A stretch of 64,000 bases of DNA from Prolixibacteraceae bacterium (GTDB taxonomy: Bacteria; Bacteroidota; Bacteroidia; Bacteroidales; Prolixibacteraceae). The stretch spans positions 682,001-746,000 of the forward strand of contig CP082230.1 in NCBI GenBank assembly GCA_019856515.1, written 5' to 3'. This document shows positions 1 through 8,103 of the stretch, in pieces. Position 1 is the first letter of the stretch; each line of letters opens with the position of its first letter. The notes under the pieces are model-generated. The model was not told where the DNA came from, did no database searches, and worked only from the letters and a program-made list of their open reading frames with translations. The translations under genes and the position numbers were made by a program.

Positions 1-13
1 TGAAACAAGGGAA

Positions 14-21
14 CAAATATA
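14..21 (-). promoter_or_regulatory. Possible -7 box for a gene beyond the left edge
   Basis: Read on the minus strand this is TATATTTG, a match to the Bacteroidota -7 consensus TAnnTTTG. It lies downstream of pyrD and would serve a minus-strand gene outside the window. No -33 element was identified. Confidence 0.3.
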
Positions 22-47
22 CAATTTATTCCCCTATTTCATAATAT

Positions 48-962
48 TTAAAGAATAAGCCCTCCAATAAGCTCTTTTGAAGAGCCTATGTTTTGTTCTT
101 TCAAATAAGATGCTATCCCCTCAACAACCTTTACTGTTACCTGAGGATCAATAAAGTTTGCCGTTCCTAGCTGAACAGCAGAGGCACCTGCCAACATAAA
201 CTCCACAGCATCTTCGGCATTCATAATACCACCTAAACCAACGACAGGGATTTTAATACTATTGGCCACTTGCCAAACCATTCTTAAAGCGATTGGTTTT
301 ACTGCTGGTCCTGAAAGACCTCCTGTGACTGTTGAGAGAAGAGGCTTACGGCTTTTTGCATCAATCGCCATTCCTAGCATCGTATTAATTAATGATACCG
401 AATCGGCACCACCAGCTTCAGCACTTTTTGCTATCTCTGTAATATCTGTCACATTTGGTGATAATTTCACCATCAAATGCTTTGAATAGACTTTGCGAAC
501 TGCCTCAACCACCTTTTCAGCTGATGCACAACTAGTCCCAAAGGCCATTCCTCCCTCTTTCACATTCGGACATGAAATATTCAACTCAATGGCAGAAATA
601 CCTTCTAATCCTTCTAAATATTCAGTACAAGCCACATAATCTTCGATAGTCGAACCTGATACATTCACAATCACCTTAGATTGATACTTTAAAAGGTTTG
701 GATATATATGGTCAACAAAATATTTAACACCTTTGTTCTGTAGACCTACAGCATTTAACATTCCTGAAGGCGTTTCAGCCATTCTAGGATAAGCATTCCC
801 TTCTCTATGATGTAATGTAGTCCCTTTAACAACAAAGCCACCTAGACGATTTAAATCAATAAAATCATCAAACTCCGTACCGTATCCAAAAGTTCCTGAA
901 GCAGTAAGAACTGGATTATCTAATATAAGATTATTACCTAAATCAACACTTAAATCTACCAT
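48..962 (-). CDS. pyrD: Dihydroorotate dehydrogenase B (NAD+), catalytic subunit
   Basis: Oxidises dihydroorotate to orotate in de novo pyrimidine synthesis, as the FMN subunit of the PyrDB/PyrK heterotetramer in the cytoplasm. The 304-residue protein has the class 1B layout: an N-terminal TASGTFGYG segment, the catalytic cysteine near residue 131 in NISCPNVK (class 1B uses Cys as base), and FMN-phosphate binding motifs near the C-terminus (GLGGI, then [10 protein letters not shown]). The length is normal and no key residue is missing. It overlaps the end of the upstream pyrK by 7 bp, so the two are translationally coupled, which fits the obligate partnership. Assignment is firm. Confidence 0.96.
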   Translation of the reverse strand: MVDLSVDLGNNLILDNPVLTASGTFGYGTEFDDFIDLNRLGGFVVKGTTLHHREGNAYPRMAETPSGMLNAVGLQNKGVKYFVDHIYPNLLKYQSKVIVNVSGSTIEDYVACTEYLEGLEGISAIELNISCPNVKEGGMAFGTSCASAEKVVEAVRKVYSKHLMVKLSPNVTDITEIAKSAEAGGADSVSLINTMLGMAIDAKSRKPLLSTVTGGLSGPAVKPIALRMVWQVANSIKIPVVGLGGIMNAEDAVEFMLAGASAVQLGTANFIDPQVTVKVVEGIASYLKEQNIGSSKELIGGLIL

Positions 963-1729
963 TTTAAATCCTCAATATTAAAGATTGGACCATCAGAACA
1001 TACACACTTATGACCTTCTTGCGTATCTGTTACGCAACACAAACATACGCCGAAGCCACATCCCATCATGTTCTCTAACGACACTTCGCATGCTACTTGC
1101 TTCTCTTTTGCCAATTTTGCAATACTTTTCATCATTGGTTCAGGTCCACAACAATAGATTCGATCCACATTCTCTAATTCATTTTTCATGAATGAGTGAT
1201 CCGTAACATATCCTTTTTCTCCAACCGTTCCATCTTCTGTTGTAGTCAATACATTTCCAACCTCAGAATAACGATCTAAAAGAATTTGATCCTCTCCCTT
1301 TCTTGATCCCAATAGAATGTTGATATTAGACGTTATTGGACCCAATATTTTTGCCAAATAAAGCATTGGAGCTATTCCAACACCTCCCCCTATAAGAAGA
1401 ACCTTTTCACCCTTCTTAGGCTTTGAGAAACTATTCCCAAGAGGAAAAATAGTATCAATCTCATCACCAACTTCCACATCCTTTAATGCAGCACTACCAG
1501 GACCTACTGTTTTAATCAGCACATCCAATGTATTATTGTCATAATGAACATCGTGAATTGAAAATGGACGACGTAGAAATACGTCTTTAGATTTTTCTAC
1601 ATTAATAGAGAGGAATTGTCCTGCTTGCACATCAACAAGAGGAATTGGAGATTTTAAAGACAAAATGAAATTGTCACTGTTTACAATCTCTTTTCTTTCT
1701 ACAACAAGGCGTTGAACGGTTTTATTCAT
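956..1729 (-). CDS. pyrK: Dihydroorotate dehydrogenase B, electron transfer subunit
   Basis: FAD and [2Fe-2S] subunit that passes electrons from PyrD to NAD+. A ferredoxin-reductase-like fold is evident: the FAD-binding RRPFSIHD motif, the nucleotide-binding GGGVGIAPM segment, and a C-terminal cysteine cluster ([12 protein letters not shown], then KCVC) that ligates the iron-sulfur centre. I place the start at the ATG at 1727-1729 ([10 protein letters not shown]); an upstream in-frame ATG at 1762 would add 11 atypical residues. The end overlaps pyrD by 7 bp. Together the genes form a two-cistron pyrimidine operon. Confidence 0.94.
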   Translation of the reverse strand: MNKTVQRLVVERKEIVNSDNFILSLKSPIPLVDVQAGQFLSINVEKSKDVFLRRPFSIHDVHYDNNTLDVLIKTVGPGSAALKDVEVGDEIDTIFPLGNSFSKPKKGEKVLLIGGGVGIAPMLYLAKILGPITSNINILLGSRKGEDQILLDRYSEVGNVLTTTEDGTVGEKGYVTDHSFMKNELENVDRIYCCGPEPMMKSIAKLAKEKQVACEVSLENMMGCGFGVCLCCVTDTQEGHKCVCSDGPIFNIEDLKW

Positions 1730-1818
1730 TCGAAAACTTTTGAAATATAAGTATAATTCCAATTCTGGGATTAATCACCACAGAATTCTTCTTTTCGAAA
1801 TGCGAATATACACTTTTT

Positions 1819-2190
1819 TTAACTTGGAGTATACTCTTTGAAAGTATTATCATCATAAAAAACTATAATTCGCTCCACTCTTTGTCTCTTTGTCTTTGTT
1901 TTAGGGTTATTCTCAACCACTTCTAAACTCCCAAATAGATCAAATGGAAGAGCCTCCTCTTCTTGTTTTAATTCTATTCCTCCCATATCTCCCTCTCCTG
2001 AGATAAACCATTTGATATTTATTTCAGGAAAGGAGTATATAAGCTTCTGACAAAAAGCAAAACTAGGCATATTACGACCACTAACAAGATGTGAAATACT
2101 TGATTTTTGGACACCTAAACGTTCAGCAAACTCCGATATGGATAGCCCATATTGCTCTAAAATTTCTTGTATTCTCTCTTTCATCTCCAT
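1819..2190 (-). CDS. XRE-family HTH transcriptional regulator (CI-type repressor)
   Basis: Small DNA-binding protein of about 123 residues. Residues 1-65 form a Cro/CI-type helix-turn-helix (ISEFAERLGVQKSSISHLVSGRNMPS) followed by a KWFISGEGDMG segment, the usual end of the N-terminal domain in Bacteroidota phage-CI-like regulators. The remaining 50 residues are charged and unassigned; there is no peptidase or ligand domain. I chose the ATG at 2190 (MEMKERIQ). The longer reading from 2238 adds a lysine-rich leader running through a TACATATGTA palindrome at 2194-2203, which looks more like an operator than coding sequence. The upstream gap holds more copies of the palindrome, suggesting autoregulation. 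The target genes are unknown. Confidence 0.85.
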   Translation of the reverse strand: MEMKERIQEILEQYGLSISEFAERLGVQKSSISHLVSGRNMPSFAFCQKLIYSFPEINIKWFISGEGDMGGIELKQEEEALPFDLFGSLEVVENNPKTKTKRQRVERIIVFYDDNTFKEYTPS

Positions 2191-2193
2191 AAT

Positions 2194-2203
2194 TACATAT
2201 GTA
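2194..2203. promoter_or_regulatory. TACAnnTGTA palindrome next to the XRE gene start
   Basis: TACATATGTA lies 3 bp upstream of the chosen ATG of the XRE regulator. Three other perfect TACA-N2-TGTA palindromes lie in the upstream gap. Inferred to be an autoregulatory operator. Confidence 0.45.
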
Positions 2204-2531
2204 TACTTTTTTTTGTTTACTGGACCTTCAATATCCAAGTTTTACACAAAACTACAGTTTACATCTCTAAACTACAAGTAAACTAGATGCTAATTAATAT
2301 TCCTCTCTTAGTATCAGCATCTCTATTGGCTTTTTGTATTAACTCTTATTAGAATAAAGCATTAGTATAGATAAAGACTGTAATACATTAATAAACAAAG
2401 TGTTATAGTTATACTTGTTTTAAATACTTAGTCAATTTACACAATTGTAAAATACAATAAGTTTAAAACTACAGTTTTACATCACATAACACAACACAAA
2501 ATCATGGTTTACAAGTAATTATAAACTCTAA

Positions 2532-2551
2532 ACTACAAGTGTAATCTACAT
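2532..2551. repeat. 20-bp repeat copy 1 containing TACAAGTGTA
   Basis: ACTACAAGTGTAATCTACAT. It matches 2624-2643 at 19 of 20 positions, and the single difference (G/A) falls in the two-base centre of the TACAnnTGTA palindrome. Candidate operator of the adjacent XRE regulator. Confidence 0.5.
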
Positions 2552-2587
2552 CTAAGTTGTTTTTCAAGATATAAATTGCGGGCACCT

Positions 2588-2597
2588 TACACTTGTA
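2588..2597. promoter_or_regulatory. TACACTTGTA palindrome
   Basis: Third perfect TACA-N2-TGTA site in the gap. Its flank matches copy 1 of the 20-bp repeat in the opposite orientation (TACAAGTGTAA on the minus strand). Confidence 0.4.
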
Positions 2598-2623
2598 AAC
2601 ACGTCGGTATGCAATTGCAAATG

Positions 2624-2643
2624 ACTACAAATGTAATCTACAT
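2624..2643. repeat. 20-bp repeat copy 2 containing TACAAATGTA
   Basis: ACTACAAATGTAATCTACAT, the partner of 2532-2551. The 92-bp centre-to-centre spacing is close to nine helical turns, so bound dimers could lie on about the same face of the helix. That reading is inference. Confidence 0.5.
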
Positions 2644-3003
2644 AATCTTTTCATACAGTGAATTATTATTCACATACGTAAACTGATAACACAACTCCTC
2701 ACCCAACATATTTTTATGTACATCGAAAACAGTTAAACATTAAAATCATACTTAAGACTTCAAATATTACACGTATTCATGTACATAACCACACTTAATC
2801 TCAAATACGTGAACTATACGGTGTTTAAAAAGCAGCAACCCTAAATATAAGACACTGTATACCAATCTTTAAAGGATATTTACGAATGAAAAAAACCTCT
2901 CTCCTGCTTCTCCAAATAGATCAATCCAATTGAGATAAGGCTCCTTGTATCTACGATATAACCTTGTTTTACTTTATCATTCTTAAAAGTAGTAATGCGG
3001 AAA

Positions 3004-3044
3004 TAAAAAAAGAGAGTAACTACCCAGTTAGGAAGCTACTCTCT
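3004..3044 (-). terminator. Terminator of the IspA-like gene
   Basis: Stem 3011-3021 / 3034-3044 with one mismatch, followed on the minus strand by a run of seven T. Confidence 0.7.
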
Positions 3045-3155
3045 CTTGAATTAATTATAAAGAAGTCTTACTCTTCTCCATCATGCAGAGATAGCAGTAA
3101 TTATTTAAAACTTTTCAAACTTACAACGAATCGATTCACAAGGAGAATTAATATA

Positions 3156-4139
3156 TCACGAATCGCTTTCTGCTTTTCTATCATCCTTAGTTAGATCAAA
3201 TAGAACTTCTGGAGATAATTCATCCAATGTATAGCCTTTCCAGATTCTTGTTTTTCTAAGTTGAACCTCGGTTATCCTCCCTAAGAACACAAAAATCAAC
3301 TTATCATTATCAGACCTTTTATTATATCTCCTAATGGATTGCACGTCCATAGACTCTAACTGCAAATCTCCTCCAATCCAATTCGGAATTATTGTTTTGA
3401 TGTCTGATGCACTATTCACCTCACCTCTAAAACTCGTACAAGTAGCATCTTTCTGCTGCAAATAATAAATAGATTTTTCCTCGTCCACTAAATACAGCCT
3501 TACTTCGATAACACCTGTATTAAACTTCCCTTTAATAAGCTTCATCTGATTATTCGCATCATAAAATTCGACATCTCTTAATGCCCTTTTTGCCATCCAG
3601 TTATTCTTCAATAACACAAACGCAAAATATGCTAGAATAATCACATAAAACAGCACCCCACTTATAAAGCCCCACCATTCATTAGACATGAAATATGCAG
3701 AATAAACAATCAGCACTACATGAATAACCATCAACCAAAATAGAGGTCGAATCATTTGAATCATACTTACCTCTTGTTCTACTCCAATATTTTTAGGCAT
3801 AAAGCGCCTTGACATCATCAAGAGCAAGTTTCTTGAAGTAAAGATTGAGATTCCCAACACAACCAGCAAAAAACTCTCCATAAACGCAGGCTTGAGCTTA
3901 AAAAATACTTCATCATGTGTTATCAAAGACAATGAAGAGAACATGATCAAAATAGCAGTATCTAGCAAAATAAATCGATCCAATACTCGATCCCTTATAT
4001 ATACAACCAATAACTCAATTACCCCTACAACTAATGCGACAACAACTCCTACTTGAGGTCCCCATATTGCATCTGCAATAATAAATACCATTAGAGGTAT
4101 AAGTCCTGGTAATATTTTTCTAATGACTTCTTTCATCAA
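3156..4139 (-). CDS. Integral membrane protein, IspA/septation-protein-like, with C-terminal soluble domain
   Basis: 327 residues. The N-terminal ~200 residues hold about six hydrophobic helices (LIPLMVFIIADAIWG, VGVVVALVVGVIELLVVY, ILIMFSSLSLI, FLLVVLGISIF, LFWLMVIHVVLIVYSAYF, GVLFYVIILAYFAFVLL) and resemble the intracellular septation protein A (YciB/IspZ) family. The last ~125 residues are hydrophilic and predicted cytosolic. They have beta-rich spacing ending in RKTRIWKGYTLDELSPEV, loosely like a degenerate Nudix fold without the catalytic GX5EX7REUXEEXGU box. Typical YciB proteins are about 180 residues, so this is a longer architecture. It is monocistronic with its own terminator. The membrane assignment is secure; the function is not. 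Confidence 0.6.
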   Translation of the reverse strand: MMKEVIRKILPGLIPLMVFIIADAIWGPQVGVVVALVVGVIELLVVYIRDRVLDRFILLDTAILIMFSSLSLITHDEVFFKLKPAFMESFLLVVLGISIFTSRNLLLMMSRRFMPKNIGVEQEVSMIQMIRPLFWLMVIHVVLIVYSAYFMSNEWWGFISGVLFYVIILAYFAFVLLKNNWMAKRALRDVEFYDANNQMKLIKGKFNTGVIEVRLYLVDEEKSIYYLQQKDATCTSFRGEVNSASDIKTIIPNWIGGDLQLESMDVQSIRRYNKRSDNDKLIFVFLGRITEVQLRKTRIWKGYTLDELSPEVLFDLTKDDRKAESDS

Positions 4140-4204
4140 CTACATCTTTATTTATCCACTGAAAGACTAACCAATATTATCGTTTTACTTAAGTCTGTTT
4201 CAAC

Positions 4205-4786
4205 CTAATCTTTTGATTCTACTTCAAGAAAAAACACTAAGGTCTGAAATGAACCAATTGGAGATGGATAACTTCCATAACCATGATGAGAGGGAATCAC
4301 GACCTCAGCCCTCTCTCCAACATGCATATGACACAAAGCAATCTGCCAACCCGAAATTACTCGACTAGCTGCATTGGGATATTTCTCAAGATCAACCACA
4401 TCAAGAGAAAATGGTGTTACTTTTCCACTTCCAGTATCATAGTCGAAATTTCCATCAAATCGCTTCTCTTTCAACTTAACACCATCAGCACCCTTTTCCA
4501 AAAGATATCCTTCGTAATAAACAGACACCACATCCCCATGTTGAATCGCTTCTTTCACATCCTCTTGAGGTTGATTCGGGTCTGGAAGAACATATACTCC
4601 ACCATATACAGGTTTCGCACCTTTATGATTACTATCAATATATTCTGTTCTTAAAGCCACTTCTTGTTTTCTTAACTTCTCAAGCTCTTCAAAAGCATTA
4701 TCATCGCTCTCACATGACACAAACAGACCTAAAAGGATCACCAAACAGGTAACAACAAAAGTTGAACCTTTAATTTTTCTATACAT
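4205..4786 (-). CDS. FKBP-type peptidyl-prolyl isomerase lipoprotein (copy 2, GldI-like)
   Basis: Envelope lipoprotein of about 193 residues. The signal peptide ends at FVSCESDDN. The acidic run after the cysteine (ESDDN) resembles Bacteroidota surface-lipoprotein export signals. The FKBP core is visible: DVVSVYYEGYLL, RFDGNF, VISGWQIAL, VGERAEVVIPS, GYGSYPSPIGSFQTLVFFLEV. The start is the ATG at 4786 (MYRKIKG); the extension to 4864 is unlikely. It is a close paralogue of the next gene (4908-5507), more than half the FKBP region being identical by eye, so a tandem duplication is likely. In flavobacteria the FKBP lipoprotein GldI is needed for gliding and type 9 secretion. No other gld or por gene lies in this window, so GldI function is only suggested. 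Confidence 0.82.
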   Translation of the reverse strand: MYRKIKGSTFVVTCLVILLGLFVSCESDDNAFEELEKLRKQEVALRTEYIDSNHKGAKPVYGGVYVLPDPNQPQEDVKEAIQHGDVVSVYYEGYLLEKGADGVKLKEKRFDGNFDYDTGSGKVTPFSLDVVDLEKYPNAASRVISGWQIALCHMHVGERAEVVIPSHHGYGSYPSPIGSFQTLVFFLEVESKD

Positions 4787-4907
4787 ATCTATTTTCGTTA
4801 ACAACACCAACAGCTCTTTATTGATGCCAATTAATAATATTCTAATCAAAAAAAAGAGAAGCAAATTAACGCCTCTCTCTTCTCATCTTATCTATTAAAA
4901 TATTTTC

Positions 4908-5507
4908 TTACTCTATCACTGGCTCTTTACCTGAATCTCCCACTTTTTCTTTCACCTCTATAAAGAATACAAGTGTTTGATAAGCACCAATAGACCCTGA
5001 GCCTCTATAACTGTAACCCTGAGAAGAAGGAATTACCACTTCTGCTCGTTCACCAACTTTCATATTCGATAATGCAATATGCCATCCAGAAATCTCTTTA
5101 GTATAAGAAGATGGATAAAGCTCCTTGTCAGAAACGGTCAACTCAAATGGATCATATTTTTCAGTTCCGAGCTTATAGTTGAAGTTCCCATCAAAACGCG
5201 TCTCTTTCAACTGAACGCCATTGGCAGAATTTTCTAGAAGATATCCTTCATAATATACTCGAACGACATCTTTATCTTTGATCTCTTCTTTTAACTGATC
5301 CTTAGGCTGATCTTTATCAGGGAATATATATACTCCACGAAACACAGCACTTGCTCCTTTATGAAAACGATCAATATATCCTGTTCTTAAAGCCAACTCG
5401 TCATCACGTAATTCCTGATTGGTAGTCTTCTTACACGAAAAAAACGTCGCCAACATAGCTATCATCAGAAAGCCAAAGGTTCTATTCAATTTTATTGTTC
5501 TATTCAT
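4908..5507 (-). CDS. FKBP-type peptidyl-prolyl isomerase lipoprotein (copy 1, GldI-like)
   Basis: 199 residues with a lipobox at ATFFSCKK, so a periplasmic or outer-membrane lipoprotein that isomerises proline bonds during folding. FKBP landmarks: VVRVYYEGYLL, RFDGNFNY, EISGWHIAL, KVGERAEVVIPS, GYSYRGSGSIGAYQTLVFFIEV. The ATG abuts the stop codon of the upstream DHH phosphoesterase with no spacer, so the two are one operon. As I recall it, ndk, DHH phosphoesterase and a GldI-type FKBP are often neighbours in Bacteroidota, which supports the GldI-like label. The C-terminus has a short extra charged tail (GDSGKEPVIE) absent from copy 2. Confidence 0.85.
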   Translation of the reverse strand: MNRTIKLNRTFGFLMIAMLATFFSCKKTTNQELRDDELALRTGYIDRFHKGASAVFRGVYIFPDKDQPKDQLKEEIKDKDVVRVYYEGYLLENSANGVQLKETRFDGNFNYKLGTEKYDPFELTVSDKELYPSSYTKEISGWHIALSNMKVGERAEVVIPSSQGYSYRGSGSIGAYQTLVFFIEVKEKVGDSGKEPVIE

Positions 5508-6548
5508 CTATTTTAGCTTTTGCATTTCTTCAATCAATAATTCTTTATAATCCTCTAAAACGGTTTCAAATTTGAGAACAGTCTCTTGCAATGACAGGTT
5601 ACTTCTTCCACCTGCTGCATTTAAATGACCTCCTCCTTTGAAATATTTTTCAGCAATTTCATTCACAGGAAAATCACCTTTAGAGCGGAAGGAAATTTTA
5701 ACAAATCCATCCTTCTCCATAAACAAAACGGAACAAACCATCCCTACAATCTGTAAAGGCTCATTTACTATACCTTCAGTATCTCCTGACTGAAACTTAT
5801 AACGTTCCAACTCCTCTTTAGTTAATGCAATATGCGACGCATGCATTCCATCTAAAACAACCATCTTTTCAGATAATGCATATCCCATCAATCGCAATCT
5901 ATTTTCACTAAATTGATGAAAAACTTTCGAGTAGATATAATCCTTATCCACATTCTTCGACATCAAAAGTCCAACAACACGATATAAATCCGAATTCGAT
6001 GAGTTGTGTGCAAAACCTCCTGTATCTGTAAGAATTCCCATGAATAGAGACGAAGCACTGATTTTCGACATCTTTTCACTCCATCCACATGCATACACGA
6101 AATCCACAACCAACTCACAAGTAGAACTCGACGTTATATCACTAAACGGAACAGTTGCAATCTCTTTTGGAAATGGATGATGATCGATCATAATCGATGG
6201 TGTATTTAAAGAAGTCAACACCTCTTCTAAATTTCCGGCACGTTTAAGATCATTATAATCTAAGTATATCAACAAATCTGCTTGACGAACAATTCGTTTC
6301 GCTTTAGCATTTTCCCATTCTGCAATTACCACCTGCTTACTTGCATCGGTCCATTTCAAATATTCAGGGAAATCCGTTGGAGAAACAATAGTTGTTGTTT
6401 TTCCTAACTCTTTCAAGACATAATATAACCCGATAGATGCCCCCATTGCGTCACCATCTGCATTGGTATGAGGAATTACCACAATATTATTACTTTCTAA
6501 TATTAAACCTTTAGCCTGTTCCAACGATAAGCAATCGAATCTCTCCAT
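5508..6548 (-). CDS. DHH/DHHA1 phosphoesterase, NrnA-like (oligoribonuclease / pAp phosphatase)
   Basis: Bifunctional NrnA-type enzymes degrade nanoRNAs and dephosphorylate 3'-phosphoadenosine 5'-phosphate in the cytoplasm. Motifs in order: VIPHTNADGDAMGASIG (metal motif I), LIYLDYND (motif II), the signature IDHHPFP near residue 122, TDTGGF (motif IV), and a C-terminal DHHA1 GGGHLNAAGG motif. At 346 residues it is the usual length. It is first in the operon with the FKBP lipoproteins and divergent from ndk. A TATATTTG box lies 27 nt upstream. Confidence 0.9.
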   Translation of the reverse strand: MERFDCLSLEQAKGLILESNNIVVIPHTNADGDAMGASIGLYYVLKELGKTTTIVSPTDFPEYLKWTDASKQVVIAEWENAKAKRIVRQADLLIYLDYNDLKRAGNLEEVLTSLNTPSIMIDHHPFPKEIATVPFSDITSSSTCELVVDFVYACGWSEKMSKISASSLFMGILTDTGGFAHNSSNSDLYRVVGLLMSKNVDKDYIYSKVFHQFSENRLRLMGYALSEKMVVLDGMHASHIALTKEELERYKFQSGDTEGIVNEPLQIVGMVCSVLFMEKDGFVKISFRSKGDFPVNEIAEKYFKGGGHLNAAGGRSNLSLQETVLKFETVLEDYKELLIEEMQKLK

Positions 6549-6574
6549 ATTCTATTTTCAAAACATTATACCAA

Positions 6575-6582
6575 CAAATATA
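6575..6582 (-). promoter_or_regulatory. -7 box of the NrnA-FKBP operon
   Basis: TATATTTG on the minus strand, 27 nt upstream of the phosphoesterase ATG, matches TAnnTTTG. No clear TTG at -33. Confidence 0.45.
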
Positions 6583-6656
6583 AAAAAGTTCCCTTGTAGT
6601 AACGATTTTTCGGCTCTATTTTTTTATTTTTATGAGGCTATAATAAAAAACCCAGA

Positions 6657-7085
6657 ATGAATATGCAGAAAGAAAACATTACATTGACAATGATTAAGCC
6701 AGGAGCAGTAAAGAAAAACCATATCGGACCTATTCTTGGGATTATCAATGAGAATGGTTTTATTATCAAAGCCATGAAACTAACTCAATTGACTGTAGAA
6801 CAAGCAAAGAAGTTTTATGCTGTTCATCAAGGGAAACCTTTTTTTAACGATCTGATTACATTTATGTCTTCAGGGCCAATCGTTGCTGCAGTACTTCAAA
6901 AAGAGAATGCAGTAAAAGAGTTTCGAGATCTAATTGGGGCAACGGATCCCGATAATGCAAAGGACGGCACGATACGAAAACTATTTGCTGAATCTCTTTC
7001 TAAAAATGCGATCCATGGTTCAGACTCAAATGAAAATGCAGAAATTGAATCATCCTTCTTTTTCAGCCAATTAGAACAATTTTAA
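6657..7085 (+). CDS. ndk: Nucleoside diphosphate kinase
   Basis: Transfers the gamma phosphate of ATP to NDPs through a phosphohistidine. The catalytic histidine is in NAIHGSDS near residue 118, and the nucleotide-binding KPGAVKKNHIG opens the fold. The 142-residue length is normal. It carries a local variant, FRDLIGATDPDNA in place of the common REMVGATNP, as seen in other Bacteroidota. The start MNMQKEN could equally be the second methionine (6663). Transcribed divergently from the NrnA operon over 108 bp and closed by a strong terminator. Confidence 0.95.
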   Translation: MNMQKENITLTMIKPGAVKKNHIGPILGIINENGFIIKAMKLTQLTVEQAKKFYAVHQGKPFFNDLITFMSSGPIVAAVLQKENAVKEFRDLIGATDPDNAKDGTIRKLFAESLSKNAIHGSDSNENAEIESSFFFSQLEQF

Positions 7086-7093
7086 TCCATAAT

Positions 7094-7135
7094 AAGATAG
7101 GCGATAGAAATGAAACTATCGCCTATCTTTTGTTT
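7094..7135 (+). terminator. Terminator of ndk
   Basis: Perfect 14-bp stem (7094-7107 / 7116-7129) with an 8-nt loop and a trailing T-rich tract. It could also act for the convergent NHL gene. Confidence 0.9.
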
Positions 7136-7164
7136 TATGCTATCAAGATAAATATTATTACATA

Positions 7165-8103
7165 CTATTGCTTGACAAATTTCTGCACTCTTTTATTTGT
7201 CCCTTCTGCAACAATCATCATACCATCTTTTGCAACAAACAATGAGTGTGGAATATCAAATTCACCTTTCGCTTTTCCTGTCTTTCCAATTTTCTTCACC
7301 ACTTTTCCTTCAGGAGTCACAACATGAACGCATTGTGGTTGGTCTGCACCTCCATCAGAAACATAGATATTGCCATTATTAGCAATAAAGATTCCGAATG
7401 GACGACTAAACCAATCCCATGATGTCACAAACTTACCATCATATTCAAACACCTGAACACGACCATTTTTGCGATCTGCGACATAAACACGACCATCTTT
7501 ATCTACACCAATATTGTGTGGAATATGAAATTGCCCATGAGCAGAACCTTTCTCACCCCATTCGAATTTGAATTTCCCATTCGTATCCAAACAGACCACA
7601 CGGTTATTTTTATATCCATCACTCACATAGTAATCACCATTAGGAGCTAATGCGATATCCGTTGGTTTATTAAACCTTTGGTGATCTGTACCAGGTTCAT
7701 CTTTTATCCCCCAAGAAGTAAGTAGATTACCATCTAGATCAAACTGATGAATCTGATGAGAACCTATATCTGTAATAAATATCTTGTTGTTCAAACACCT
7801 CACTTCATGCTTTAGCGTAATCACATCACCACCCCATTTACGTACCAGGTTTCCTTCTGCATCTAACTCAATAATAGGATTTGCTACATCCCCTCCACAA
7901 TACAACACATGACCATTAGGAAGCTGAGTAACGCCTGTCACTCCCACCTCAGTAATACCATCCCCCGATTTTGGCCATGCATCCACTACTTTGTAATCCA
8001 ATGTTGCAATATCCTTCTTTGCTGCACCGCCACAAGAAGCCAACAATGCAGATCCAATCCCTGCCACAACAGAGGTCTTCAAAAAATCTCTTCTCTTCAC
8101 CAT
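7165..8103 (-). CDS. NHL-repeat beta-propeller Tat lipoprotein
   Basis: 312 residues. The N-terminus has a twin-arginine signal (KRRDFLKTS) leading to a lipobox (LLASCGG), so a folded protein is exported by Tat and lipidated. The rest is built of six NHL-type blades with recurring spacing: FNKPTDIALAPNGDYYVSD, FHIPHNIGVDKDGRVYVAD, RPFGIFIANNGNIYVSD, FDIPHSLFVAKDGMMIVAE. The closest named enzymes are peptidyl-hydroxyglycine amidating lyase-like propellers, but their metal ligands cannot be verified here. The ligand or reaction is unknown. Monocistronic and convergent with ndk. Confidence 0.8.
   Translation of the reverse strand: MVKRRDFLKTSVVAGIGSALLASCGGAAKKDIATLDYKVVDAWPKSGDGITEVGVTGVTQLPNGHVLYCGGDVANPIIELDAEGNLVRKWGGDVITLKHEVRCLNNKIFITDIGSHQIHQFDLDGNLLTSWGIKDEPGTDHQRFNKPTDIALAPNGDYYVSDGYKNNRVVCLDTNGKFKFEWGEKGSAHGQFHIPHNIGVDKDGRVYVADRKNGRVQVFEYDGKFVTSWDWFSRPFGIFIANNGNIYVSDGGADQPQCVHVVTPEGKVVKKIGKTGKAKGEFDIPHSLFVAKDGMMIVAEGTNKRVQKFVKQ

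Larger units (their letters stand above)
2239..3003. other. Gene-free AT-rich region with degenerate repeats
   Basis: No convincing coding sequence is present on either strand. The stretch carries repeated short motifs: ACTACAGTTTACAT (2251-2264), ACTACAAGTAAACT (2271-2284), ACTACAGTTTTACAT (2468-2482), two near-identical 20-mers at 2532-2551 and 2624-2643, and an inverted copy around 2587-2600. A perfect 6-bp hairpin lies at 2658-2673. It may be the operator and leader zone of the XRE gene or a decayed locus. Confidence 0.5.

Noticed and set aside
1730..1762. N-terminal extension of PyrK from an upstream ATG
   Set aside because: The 11 added residues (MELYLYFKSFR) are not typical of PyrK; the ATG at 1729 gives the family start.
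2239..3003. CRISPR array
   Set aside because: Repeats are short, degenerate and irregularly spaced, with no uniform spacers and no cas genes nearby.
2964..3194. Plus-strand 76-codon frame over the IspA-like gene terminator
   Set aside because: It runs through a terminator hairpin and into the opposite-strand gene; no protein features.
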